From: Bacteroidetes bacterium UBA7368
GTDB lineage: Bacteria; Bacteroidota; Rhodothermia; Rhodothermales; UBA10348
Assembly: GCA_002469915.1 (NCBI GenBank)
Contig: DKOG01000239.1
Location: forward strand, 1 to 17,162
DNA: 17,162 bases
Reading direction: 5' to 3'
Shown: positions 1 through 7,037 of the stretch, piece after piece
How positions within the stretch are numbered: the first letter of the stretch is position 1
How the letters are laid out: each line of letters starts with the position of its first letter
Program-made: the position numbers and the translations under genes
Notes under the pieces: model-generated
Seen by the model: the letters and a program-made list of their open reading frames with translations, nothing else
Database searches by the model: none
What the model was told of the DNA's origin: nothing

Positions 1-56
1 CGACTTTGTCGCCGACGGCCCGCGTCTTGTTTTCTGCAATTCCGTACACTACCACC

Positions 57-851
57 ATGAAGATTGCAATTTGGAATAATCCGGTCACCTATCCCGTGCT
101 CGAAGGCTTTAAAACGGCTTTCGGAGAGGGAGTGTATCCAATGGCTCGGACTGAGATACTGAAGGAGTTGCGCGACGGAATCGCAGATGTTGCTCTTATT
201 CCATCTGATTTAGCCCTTGCGCACCCAGAGGATTTTGATATTCTGCCGGCTGTCGCCGTTTCAACATGGAATAACCCCTATGCCATTCTGACCGTGAGCC
301 AAACGCTCGGATCAAAAACACTGGGGATCATACATGGGAACGAAGGTAGTCTGTCCGCCCTCGTGGCAGCCGTAGTGCTCAAAGAACATTACGGAACAGT
401 TGTAGCCCTTAATGAAAGAGACGACCTACCCGCAGAGTTATCTCCTCATGCGCTAATTAGCGTTCCCCTGGAAGGCGATGCGTCTGCCTCAGACGTAGAT
501 CCAATAACGATAGATCTCGCCCAAGAATGGTACGAGCTAACCAGTTATCCTTTCGTTTGGGCTGTATTTGCGACACGAAAAGGAGCGGCAGGTCCAGATG
601 TAATTCGTGCGGTTAGAGATGCGATGATTGCCATTGATGATAACCGAGTAGCATTTTCGAAAAAATGGAACGATAATCCTGAAATGGAATCCTTCTTTTT
701 AAACGATCTGCGTATGCGATTGGATGACTTAGCAGTCGCTAGTTTAACTGAAATGTGCGACCACTTATACTTTTATGGACTGACAGAAGAAATCAATCCA
801 GTCATGTTCGCAAGTCTTCCCCCCGATGAAGATGAAGATGCCCAAGCATGA
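57..851 (+). CDS. MqnA-like protein (chorismate dehydratase / periplasmic-binding-like fold), divergent
   Basis: This 264-residue protein resembles the MqnA/MqnD family, whose MqnA members dehydrate chorismate to start the futalosine route to menaquinone. Visible family features are the N-terminal strand with a WNNP motif (residues 6-9), an ALIPS segment near residue 46, and a DLAQEWYELTSYPFVWAVF block at about 153-171 that matches the family's D-L-x-x-E-W...PFVFAVW pattern. The length fits the family. The residues where classical MqnA has a small Ser/Gly turn (usually ISSxG) read VSTWNN here, so catalysis should not be assumed. The reading frame is open upstream to a TTG at 6, but the ATG at 57 starts directly at the first beta strand and is preferred. 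No Shine-Dalgarno is visible. The tail is acidic (DEDEDA), encoded by a GATGAA repeat at 825-840, and the stop codon overlaps the smpB start. The family fold is fairly certain, the exact reaction is not. Confidence 0.7.
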   Translation: MKIAIWNNPVTYPVLEGFKTAFGEGVYPMARTEILKELRDGIADVALIPSDLALAHPEDFDILPAVAVSTWNNPYAILTVSQTLGSKTLGIIHGNEGSLSALVAAVVLKEHYGTVVALNERDDLPAELSPHALISVPLEGDASASDVDPITIDLAQEWYELTSYPFVWAVFATRKGAAGPDVIRAVRDAMIAIDDNRVAFSKKWNDNPEMESFFLNDLRMRLDDLAVASLTEMCDHLYFYGLTEEINPVMFASLPPDEDEDAQA

Positions 852-1312
852 GTGATTCTATCAAAATCATTACGAAAAACAGAAAAGCGACCTACGAATA
901 TCACATCGAGGAGCGTTTTGAAGCGGGCATGGTCCTTACCGGGACAGAAGTGAAGTCTTTAAGAGAGGGAAAAGCCAATTTACAGGAAGCATACTGTAGC
1001 GTCGAGTCAGGAGAATTGGCACTGCGTGGATGTCACATTGCGCCCTATGCTCATGGAAATAGAGCTAATCACGAGCCCTTGCGTCCTCGGAAGCTACTCA
1101 TGCACCGTAGGGAAATAGAAAAACTAGACAAGGCCGCTCGTCAAAAAGGGTATACAATTATTCCTTTGAAGCTCTATTTCAAGAATGGAAAAGCAAAATT
1201 GGAATTGGGAATTGGCAAAGGTAAAAAGCTATATGACAAGCGTGCTGATATTGCTGATCGAGATTCTAAACGTCGTTTAGATCGACTGAAAAGCAATCGG
1301 TACGATGACTGA
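848..1312 (+). CDS. smpB: SsrA-binding protein SmpB
   Basis: SmpB binds tmRNA and delivers it to stalled ribosomes, starting trans-translation in the cytoplasm. At 154 residues it has the usual length. It carries the family hallmarks in order: the N-terminal NRKATYEYHIEERFEAG block (about residues 11-27), LTGTEVKSLREGKANL (about 30-45), the central HIAPY..GN segment (about 63-71), and the KGKKLYDKR...RD..R tail (about 124-142), which forms the basic helix placed in the mRNA channel. The ATG at 848 overlaps the TGA of the upstream MqnA-like gene (ATGA), so the two are probably translated in a coupled manner. No tmRNA gene is seen nearby. Nothing is truncated. Confidence 0.97.
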   Translation: MSDSIKIITKNRKATYEYHIEERFEAGMVLTGTEVKSLREGKANLQEAYCSVESGELALRGCHIAPYAHGNRANHEPLRPRKLLMHRREIEKLDKAARQKGYTIIPLKLYFKNGKAKLELGIGKGKKLYDKRADIADRDSKRRLDRLKSNRYDD

Positions 1313-1341
1313 GGGCAAATGTGGGAGAACGGCAGTTGGCA

Positions 1342-1362
1342 ATGTAGGAAATTACCCTACAT
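1342..1362 (+). other. 7-bp inverted repeat downstream of smpB
   Basis: ATGTAGG (1342-1348) and CCTACAT (1356-1362) form a perfect 7-bp inverted repeat around a 7-nt AT-rich spacer. It lies 30 bp after the smpB stop. No T-run follows on either strand, so it is a poor intrinsic terminator. It could be an operator or a 3'-end hairpin of the smpB transcript. Role not established. Confidence 0.35.
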
Positions 1363-1394
1363 GACTTGAGGGACAGATGAGGCTGGACAAAGGC

Positions 1395-1400
1395 TATAAT
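1395..1400 (+). promoter_or_regulatory. possible -10 element for the envelope cluster
   Basis: A perfect TATAAT lies 69 bp before the ATG of the first GWxTD gene, in the 156-bp gap after smpB. The hexamer 17 bp upstream (GACAGA, 1372-1377) is a weak -35 match, and members of this bacterial group may use different promoter consensus sequences. The element therefore rests on one hexamer plus position. Confidence 0.3.
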
Positions 1401-1468
1401 GCGCCCCTACCCTGACTCGGTACTGCAAGATTTCTACATTAGGTCTCCTCTAGCTCCTGCACCAGCTC

Positions 1469-3610
1469 ATGCGCCGACTCAAAATCATTCTACTTCTGAC
1501 TGTCTTTGGTCATACTGTTCTGTTTGCTCAGAGCATGACTCGGAGTGAAAGGGTTAGTATTGTAACGGAGGCAATTAAGGTTGCGGATTGGGACCTAGCC
1601 GCTTTTCAGACGGACGAAATTCTTTCAAGATGGCCAAAGGATCCGGATGGACTGCTGTTCTTGGCCGAGATATCCTTGTTTGGTCCGGTGGTCGATCCCC
1701 CAGTCGCGAAGCGGGCGCTTCGGAGGTTGCCAAAATCCGAAAGGTCCAGGTTGAGAGCAGTGGAATTAGATCTTTGGAGAGATTATCGGTACGGTTCCGG
1801 TTTATTCCCGACCGCAAAACTATTTGCCCTTGAGAAAAGAGCACTCAATCTCTTGGAGGCCCATCCTGAAAGCGTTCTTGGAAATCTAACCGTAGGAATG
1901 ATTAAGCTCGAGGATTATCGAAGGGAGCACAATAGATTCATTGGACGGTCTTCCCTGCAGAAAGTAATTCACCAAGTCACAGTCTCGTTAGCTGGAACTT
2001 CCTCGCTTGTTGGCTATCAGCCTGAGGAGGCAGCAACAGGCAATACGCATGGTCCCCAAATGCGGCCAGAGATAGAATCTGCTGCGAGGGAGGATGCGCT
2101 TCACTATCTTTTTACGGCTTCGATGTCGGGCAATATGAGGGAGTTCACTCTCAGAATGCTGGCTGAAGCCTCTCTTCGGGCCAAGTCATTTGAATACAGC
2201 AGGTCTTCAGGTGAGGAGTTCATTAAGGACTATCCCGACAAGGTATTGGGATATCAGATTGTGGGAATGTCACACTATTTTCAGGGAGACCATAAATCGG
2301 CGACCAAATCCCTAAACCACAGTCTTACTCTGATGGATGACGAGACTAGGTGGGTGTTTACCAACCCGCAAATGGTGACGAGTACATCTAGAAAGGGTGA
2401 GTTTGAAGAAGCGGATGCCGCCCAAACCGAAGATTTTTGGGCGGGGATGGATTACCTCTGGAGTACACCAGATAATGAACGCCTCGTTGAGCATCAGGTC
2501 CGAACGGTTGCTGCAGATCTAATGTGGGGACGCCCGAGCCACGGATATCGGGGATGGGAAACACGACCGGGCGAAGTATATATCCGTTACGGTCTGCCTT
2601 TGATTCAAGTTCAAATTGGATCATCGTACGTCCTGCATTACGGGTTCAGGTACTGGGTATTTACAGACATAATGAAATACGGCACTCCAATATTCCATTC
2701 CAACCCCAATATGGTGCCTTGCCACCTTCGGGGGAGAGGAGTCCCCGATTTTTCTAAGTGTTCGAAGGAGTGGTTTAGGGATGATCCAGAACGATCTCAG
2801 CATGCTGATCGATTGCGTTTCGAATTGAATGCGATGATTTCGACCTTTAAGACAACCACCGGAAAGGAGGTAGTCGTGGCTTATTGTTTCCCGGAAACGG
2901 ATCAGCCACCTGGACATAATGTGGCCTTTTTTGTTCGAAAACAGGGTGGACCGGTGCCCGAGAACTATCGGTTATTGGATATTTTACGTCGTAAAAAACA
3001 CTGGAGTGAAATGCCCTGCGATGTGCCCCACGTCATCGTTCATCCAACGGAAGATGGAAACCAGCAGATTTCGTTGGAGATTGAAGATATTCGTGGGTTT
3101 GCGGCATTCCGAGACAAGGTGTCAGATCCTATTGGACCGATTGCCGTCAGTAGTCTTGTATTGGCCACCTTAGTGGAAGAATCCGATGAAATAGGGGAGT
3201 TTGATGCGAATACGAATGCTGCTACGACTGGAACCTCATTTTCGCGTAACGGGCACACTATTTATCCCGTTGCGGTGCCATCCTTTGACCGTGGTTCACC
3301 TATATACTTGTATTTTGAGTCCTATCCCGAGCAACAATATTTCGGTTCAGATATCATGATCCAAGCGGCTCTTGTATCCGGCACACTTGAGGATGATTTA
3401 ATGCCTACACTGGGTCGGATTTTTGGTAGACGAGAATCTGCGGCTGTTTCTGTTGAATTTGATGACCAATTTCATTCTAATCCAGATTCGCGGTATCTGA
3501 TCTTGGAAACGGAAGAAGTTCGCTCCGGTACATACGTCCTAGCCGTCCGTATTACCCATAAAGAGACAGGAGCTCAAACATTAGTTAGAAGACAGATTGA
3601 AGTGAATTAG
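1469..3610 (+). CDS. exported GWxTD-domain protein (first copy)
   Basis: This 713-residue protein of unknown function belongs to the GWxTD group of exported bacterial proteins. It begins with a signal peptide (basic MRR, hydrophobic core, likely cleavage after LFAQ near residue 21). An alpha-helical, TPR-like region follows: residues about 225-290 contain a helical hairpin around FIKDYPDKVLGYQIVGMSHYFQGDHKSATKSL. The signature GWETRPGEVYIRYGLP starts at residue 362, with R in the place of the eponymous D. The C-terminal third is beta-rich and ends in a sandwich-like domain (IYLYFESY, RYLIL, GTYVLAVRI). Its C-terminal half aligns with that of the second GWxTD protein at 7038. It has exactly four cysteines (418, 431, 473, 517), all around or after the signature. 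The ATG at 1469 starts the signal peptide directly and lacks a Shine-Dalgarno. The gene is followed after 3 nt by the receptor gene, so they are probably cotranscribed. Confidence 0.8.
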   Translation: MRRLKIILLLTVFGHTVLFAQSMTRSERVSIVTEAIKVADWDLAAFQTDEILSRWPKDPDGLLFLAEISLFGPVVDPPVAKRALRRLPKSERSRLRAVELDLWRDYRYGSGLFPTAKLFALEKRALNLLEAHPESVLGNLTVGMIKLEDYRREHNRFIGRSSLQKVIHQVTVSLAGTSSLVGYQPEEAATGNTHGPQMRPEIESAAREDALHYLFTASMSGNMREFTLRMLAEASLRAKSFEYSRSSGEEFIKDYPDKVLGYQIVGMSHYFQGDHKSATKSLNHSLTLMDDETRWVFTNPQMVTSTSRKGEFEEADAAQTEDFWAGMDYLWSTPDNERLVEHQVRTVAADLMWGRPSHGYRGWETRPGEVYIRYGLPLIQVQIGSSYVLHYGFRYWVFTDIMKYGTPIFHSNPNMVPCHLRGRGVPDFSKCSKEWFRDDPERSQHADRLRFELNAMISTFKTTTGKEVVVAYCFPETDQPPGHNVAFFVRKQGGPVPENYRLLDILRRKKHWSEMPCDVPHVIVHPTEDGNQQISLEIEDIRGFAAFRDKVSDPIGPIAVSSLVLATLVEESDEIGEFDANTNAATTGTSFSRNGHTIYPVAVPSFDRGSPIYLYFESYPEQQYFGSDIMIQAALVSGTLEDDLMPTLGRIFGRRESAAVSVEFDDQFHSNPDSRYLILETEEVRSGTYVLAVRITHKETGAQTLVRRQIEVN

Positions 3611-3613
3611 CAC

Positions 3614-5989
3614 ATGAAAGAAAAGGGTTTATCTATCAGTAGTTCGTGTAGTTCACAGATTGCGATGCATAGGATTGCGATGCATAGGATTGCGATGCAG
3701 AGGATTGCGATGAAGACGCCTGGCATAAAATGGCTCATCGCAGGATTTTTAGCACTGTCTCTGTCTATAACGGGAGAGGTAGCCCTTGCTCAGCAGTCCA
3801 TTATCCGTGGAACTGTAGTAGCTGCTATTGATGGCGAGAGTCTGCAGGGCGTTAATATCGCTCTTTATGAAGCGGACAGCCTCAGGTTAGGCACAGTTTC
3901 TGGAAATGATGGGGTATACGCTTTAGCCAAGATTCAAGCCGGTACCTACGAGTTAAGAGCTTCATTTATCGGATTCGAATCCTTCGTTGATACGCTCGTG
4001 ATTGGTCGCGCAGATCGAATCATCATCAACCTTACATTAGAAATTGAACAAACCACGTTAGATGAACTAGTGGTCGAAGGCGATCGTGAAGCGGGAACGG
4101 CGCGCGTACTTGCTGGGCAGACGACCATCCGTCCTGCTGATATCGAAATGATTCCCGGACCCGATATATCTGGAGATTTGGTCAACTATCTGACGACGTT
4201 GCCCGGTATCGTTTCGGTGGGCGACCGAGGCGGGCAACTGTTCATTAGAGGGGGTGAGCCGTGGCAAAACCTGGTCTTGCTTGATGGTATGTGGGTTTAT
4301 CAGCCGTTTCATATTTTGGGATTCTTTTCTTCGTTTCCATCTGAAATCTTACAAACAGTAGATGTGTACGCCGGCGGGTATACGAGTCAGTATGGTGGAC
4401 GTATTTCGTCTGTTATCGACGTAAAGAGCAGAAATGGGAATAAAAAGCACTACGCAGGAACGGCTTCAGCCACGCCTTTTGTGTCTGGATTCACCTTCGA
4501 GGGACCTATTGTCGATGACATCTTGTCTTTCCTTGTTTCTTACAGGCGTTCGAATATGGAAGATGGTGCTTCTCGTCTTGTAGACGACGAATTACCCTTT
4601 GAGTTTGGGGACTTCTTCGCAAAGACACACGCATTCATTAACTCAAACACTCAGCTTTCCTTGTCTATGCTGAGGACAAATGACAAGGGATCAGTCTTCG
4701 AAGGAAATGACCTAGAAGAACCGGAATATGTTGATTGGAAAAACCGATCTGTAAGTACTAGATATCTTGTTTTTCCAAGAGCATTTCCGATCATGGCTGA
4801 GTTCATCATTGCAGCCTCAAGGCTCAAATCCACGCAAGAGTCGGGTCTGGGTGGAGATGGGGCCAAGAGTTCGAGTTTGGCAAGCGTAAACACCAACGTC
4901 AACATCACCCATTTTAAAGCCAATGGCGAGGTTAAATGGGGACTATTTGCTCGTACGCTGGAGCTACAATCTGCACTAGATGGATTGTATCAGGGCATTT
5001 CCATTCGCAAAGAGTATTTGACCGAAGTAGGTATTTATCTTGAGCCCGAAATCGCTAACTTTTTTGGGTGGACTATACGTGGTGGATTGCGAATCCATTC
5101 CTTTCCGAGCAAAAATAGTGGGTTTCTCGAGCCCCGTTTTAGAGCAGTCCGCCCTCGCGATAGGGATGAGTTTACGCTGGCTCTTGGATCTTTCCATCAG
5201 GAGGTGGTCGGTTTAGCCGATCGAAGGGATGCTGCTGGCGTGTTTACGGCTTGGGCATCAAGTCCAGACAACACGAAGGTACCTGAAGCATTGCATGCAA
5301 TTGCAGGATATCGCAGGTCGGTCACGCCCAATCTGGATCTCAGTATTGAAGGGTATGCAAAGAAGCTGCGCAACTTATTTATCCCAGAATGGACTTCGTA
5401 TCCACGTTTTTCAACCACGCTACAACCTGCTGAGGGCCGGGTTTTTGGGGGAGATTTCCGAGCTGAATACCGAAAGGGTCCATTTACAGGCTTATTGACC
5501 TACGGTATTTCGTCCGTTCGGTACACGGCAAAGCAGGACGCCATCAAACTGTGGTTTGGAGAAGACAACTTGGACTTCCGGCCCGCTCACGACCGAAGGC
5601 ATCAGATTAATGCAGTTACTTCTTTCGACTTTCGAGCGTTCGAGTTGAATATGCGCTGGCAGTTTGGATCTGGACTCCCATATAGTCGAGCACTCGGGTT
5701 TGACGGTTTTATGGTGGTCGATGGAAATTTGGATGTATTTCAGGATTCCGGGAGCAGGCGGGTGATTTACGAGCGGCCTTATAACGGTGTTTTGCCTACC
5801 TATCATCGGTTGGATGTGACCATCGAGAAAGAAGTAGACTTGAGCAATGGCGTTCATCTTTCTGCCCTAGCTGGAGTTATAAACGGCTATGATCGACAGA
5901 ATTTGTTTTATCTGGATGTCTTTACGCTCAGGCGTGTCGATCAATTACCGGTCATTCCAACGTTCGGTCTTAAATTAGAGTTTGAATGA
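3614..5989 (+). CDS. TonB-dependent receptor with CarboxypepD_reg-like N-terminal domain
   Basis: This is an outer-membrane receptor-like protein. Domains in order (counted from 3614): a repeat-rich leader (15-34), a signal peptide at 33-60 ending VALAQ, a CarboxypepD_reg-like beta-sandwich (about 62-145; IRGTVV...TYELRASFIGFES), a DELVV segment at 150-154 that could serve as a TonB box, a plug domain (about 170-275; LPGIVSVGDRGGQLFIRGG, VLLDGM, YTSQYGGRISSVIDVKSR), and a beta-barrel region to the C-terminus, which ends in an alternating aromatic/hydrophobic strand (FGLKLEFE). Several in-frame ATGs exist: 3614 lies 3 nt after the previous stop, while 3710 gives the cleanest signal peptide (MKTPGIKW...). 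The outer start is kept because of the tight coupling, but 3710 may be the real one. Its stop overlaps the next ATG by 4 bp. The transported substrate cannot be inferred. Confidence 0.9.
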   Translation: MKEKGLSISSSCSSQIAMHRIAMHRIAMQRIAMKTPGIKWLIAGFLALSLSITGEVALAQQSIIRGTVVAAIDGESLQGVNIALYEADSLRLGTVSGNDGVYALAKIQAGTYELRASFIGFESFVDTLVIGRADRIIINLTLEIEQTTLDELVVEGDREAGTARVLAGQTTIRPADIEMIPGPDISGDLVNYLTTLPGIVSVGDRGGQLFIRGGEPWQNLVLLDGMWVYQPFHILGFFSSFPSEILQTVDVYAGGYTSQYGGRISSVIDVKSRNGNKKHYAGTASATPFVSGFTFEGPIVDDILSFLVSYRRSNMEDGASRLVDDELPFEFGDFFAKTHAFINSNTQLSLSMLRTNDKGSVFEGNDLEEPEYVDWKNRSVSTRYLVFPRAFPIMAEFIIAASRLKSTQESGLGGDGAKSSSLASVNTNVNITHFKANGEVKWGLFARTLELQSALDGLYQGISIRKEYLTEVGIYLEPEIANFFGWTIRGGLRIHSFPSKNSGFLEPRFRAVRPRDRDEFTLALGSFHQEVVGLADRRDAAGVFTAWASSPDNTKVPEALHAIAGYRRSVTPNLDLSIEGYAKKLRNLFIPEWTSYPRFSTTLQPAEGRVFGGDFRAEYRKGPFTGLLTYGISSVRYTAKQDAIKLWFGEDNLDFRPAHDRRHQINAVTSFDFRAFELNMRWQFGSGLPYSRALGFDGFMVVDGNLDVFQDSGSRRVIYERPYNGVLPTYHRLDVTIEKEVDLSNGVHLSALAGVINGYDRQNLFYLDVFTLRRVDQLPVIPTFGLKLEFE
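3659..3712 (+). repeat. 15-bp tandem repeat, about 3.6 copies, in the receptor leader
   Basis: The unit ATTGCGATGCATAGG occurs at 3659-3673 and 3674-3688. A third copy with one substitution (CAG for CAT) follows at 3689-3703, and a fourth partial copy begins at 3704. In frame it encodes IAMHR, IAMHR, IAMQR, IAMK. Each unit supplies an ATG (3665, 3680, 3695, 3710), all in the receptor frame. Because the unit is a multiple of three, copy-number change would lengthen or shorten the leader without a frameshift. Confidence 0.95.
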
Positions 5990-6879
5990 AAAAGCACATT
6001 TACGCCCTCACTACCGCTTTTTGGTTTGTACTGCTGGTAGCCGTCGCTTCTGGCTGTGATGAGCAAGTAGATCCTGTTCTTGGGACGGATCAAGCCTTTA
6101 CTTTTTACGGCTTCTTTAATCCGCAGGGAGATACGCAATCTGTTCGCATCTATCCGATTGAGGGTACTCTTGAGCGCACCGTCGCTGAGCCGTTGGATGC
6201 CACGGTGACTTCAACCAACAAAGAAACGGGTGAGGTTATTGAGTGGCGAGATTCGATTATTACGTTTCGAGATGGGAATGTGGGTCATGTTTTCTACTCT
6301 AAATTCAGGGCGGATCATGATACCCGGTACACGTTGGAAGCTGTAACGCGAAATGGGCGGAATTCTTATGTCGATATTCGGACTCCTCCGGACGGGGAGG
6401 TGGAGATTACTAACCTGTTTTCGGCTCGGAGCAGTGTGATTGTTGAAATGACCTATACCCGCACTCCAAAAATACTCCAGACCGCTTCTATCTATACCGT
6501 CAGAGTGCTATTTCCGGATGGGACAGGCTCAACAACCGTTCGGGTTACAATTCGTAGTAGTCAGATAGAACAAATTAGTGATGATGTATGGAAGGTCACT
6601 ATCATGCCGTCGTTCGATATAGGATCCATCTTCACTGCGCTTGCTTTACGGCCTGGAAGGGATGAGGTCTTCCTCGATGAAATTGAGGTTAGAGCATTCA
6701 TCGTTTCCAAAGAATGGGAGTCTCCGATCGGAGTATTTGATCCGGAGCTCTTGGTCCAACCTGGAACGTTTTCTAATGTAGAAAATGGCTTTGGGTTCGT
6801 AAGCGGCGGCTATTATGACTCTTTTTCCTTTCAGATTGACGATGAGTCAGCGAGAAATGCTGGTTTCAGTGTCGAGTAG
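5986..6879 (+). CDS. DUF4249-like outer-membrane lipoprotein, partner of the TonB receptor
   Basis: This 297-residue predicted lipoprotein has a basic start (MKKH), a hydrophobic stretch, and a lipobox ASGC with the lipidated cysteine at residue 24. The mature part is beta-rich: YTLEAVTRNGRNSYVDIRTPPDGEV near residues 117-139 resembles the pattern in DUF4249 proteins, which often lie immediately downstream of TonB-dependent receptors in Bacteroidota-like genomes. Here the ATG overlaps the receptor stop (ATGA), which supports a receptor/lipoprotein pair. In analogous pairs the lipoprotein sits at the cell surface and cooperates with the receptor; that role is inferred here. No catalytic motif is visible. 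The family assignment is from pattern and context, so moderate; the lipoprotein call is firmer. Confidence 0.72.
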   Translation: MKKHIYALTTAFWFVLLVAVASGCDEQVDPVLGTDQAFTFYGFFNPQGDTQSVRIYPIEGTLERTVAEPLDATVTSTNKETGEVIEWRDSIITFRDGNVGHVFYSKFRADHDTRYTLEAVTRNGRNSYVDIRTPPDGEVEITNLFSARSSVIVEMTYTRTPKILQTASIYTVRVLFPDGTGSTTVRVTIRSSQIEQISDDVWKVTIMPSFDIGSIFTALALRPGRDEVFLDEIEVRAFIVSKEWESPIGVFDPELLVQPGTFSNVENGFGFVSGGYYDSFSFQIDDESARNAGFSVE

Positions 6880-6906
6880 GAAAGGGTTAATAATGTATTG
6901 AAGTTG

Positions 6907-6955
6907 AGAATGAATCCTGAATCTATCGGGTGCGTTCACACTCTCATTCTTTTTC
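6907..6955 (+). terminator. possible terminator after the lipoprotein gene
   Basis: AGAATGA (6907-6913) and TCATTCT (6944-6950) are perfectly complementary, and the second arm runs into TTTT (6951-6954). The loop is about 30 nt and the stem AT-rich, so it is a weak candidate. It lies in the 158-bp gap between the lipoprotein gene and the second GWxTD gene. I see no convincing promoter in that gap. Confidence 0.25.
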
Positions 6956-7037
6956 ATGCCTGTACATCCTTTTGTCAATCCTCTTTTGATGCGAGGTGCA
7001 CGTACAGGTAGCGTTCGAAATAACCTTCGACAACTAC

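Noticed and set aside
1313..1468. tmRNA (ssrA) gene next to smpB
   Set aside because: The gap is too short for a tmRNA and shows no tRNA-like ends or tag-peptide reading frame.
5492..5857. 121-residue minus-strand frame inside the receptor gene
   Set aside because: It lies wholly opposite a well-supported receptor barrel and shows no domain or signal of its own.
6959..7008. CCTGTAC/GTACAGG inverted repeat before the second GWxTD gene
   Set aside because: Arms of 7 bp separated by 36 bp, with no supporting promoter or hairpin context, are likely chance.
6996..7037. Upstream GTG start for the second GWxTD protein
   Set aside because: It adds 14 residues ahead of a complete signal peptide; the ATG at 7038 is more plausible.
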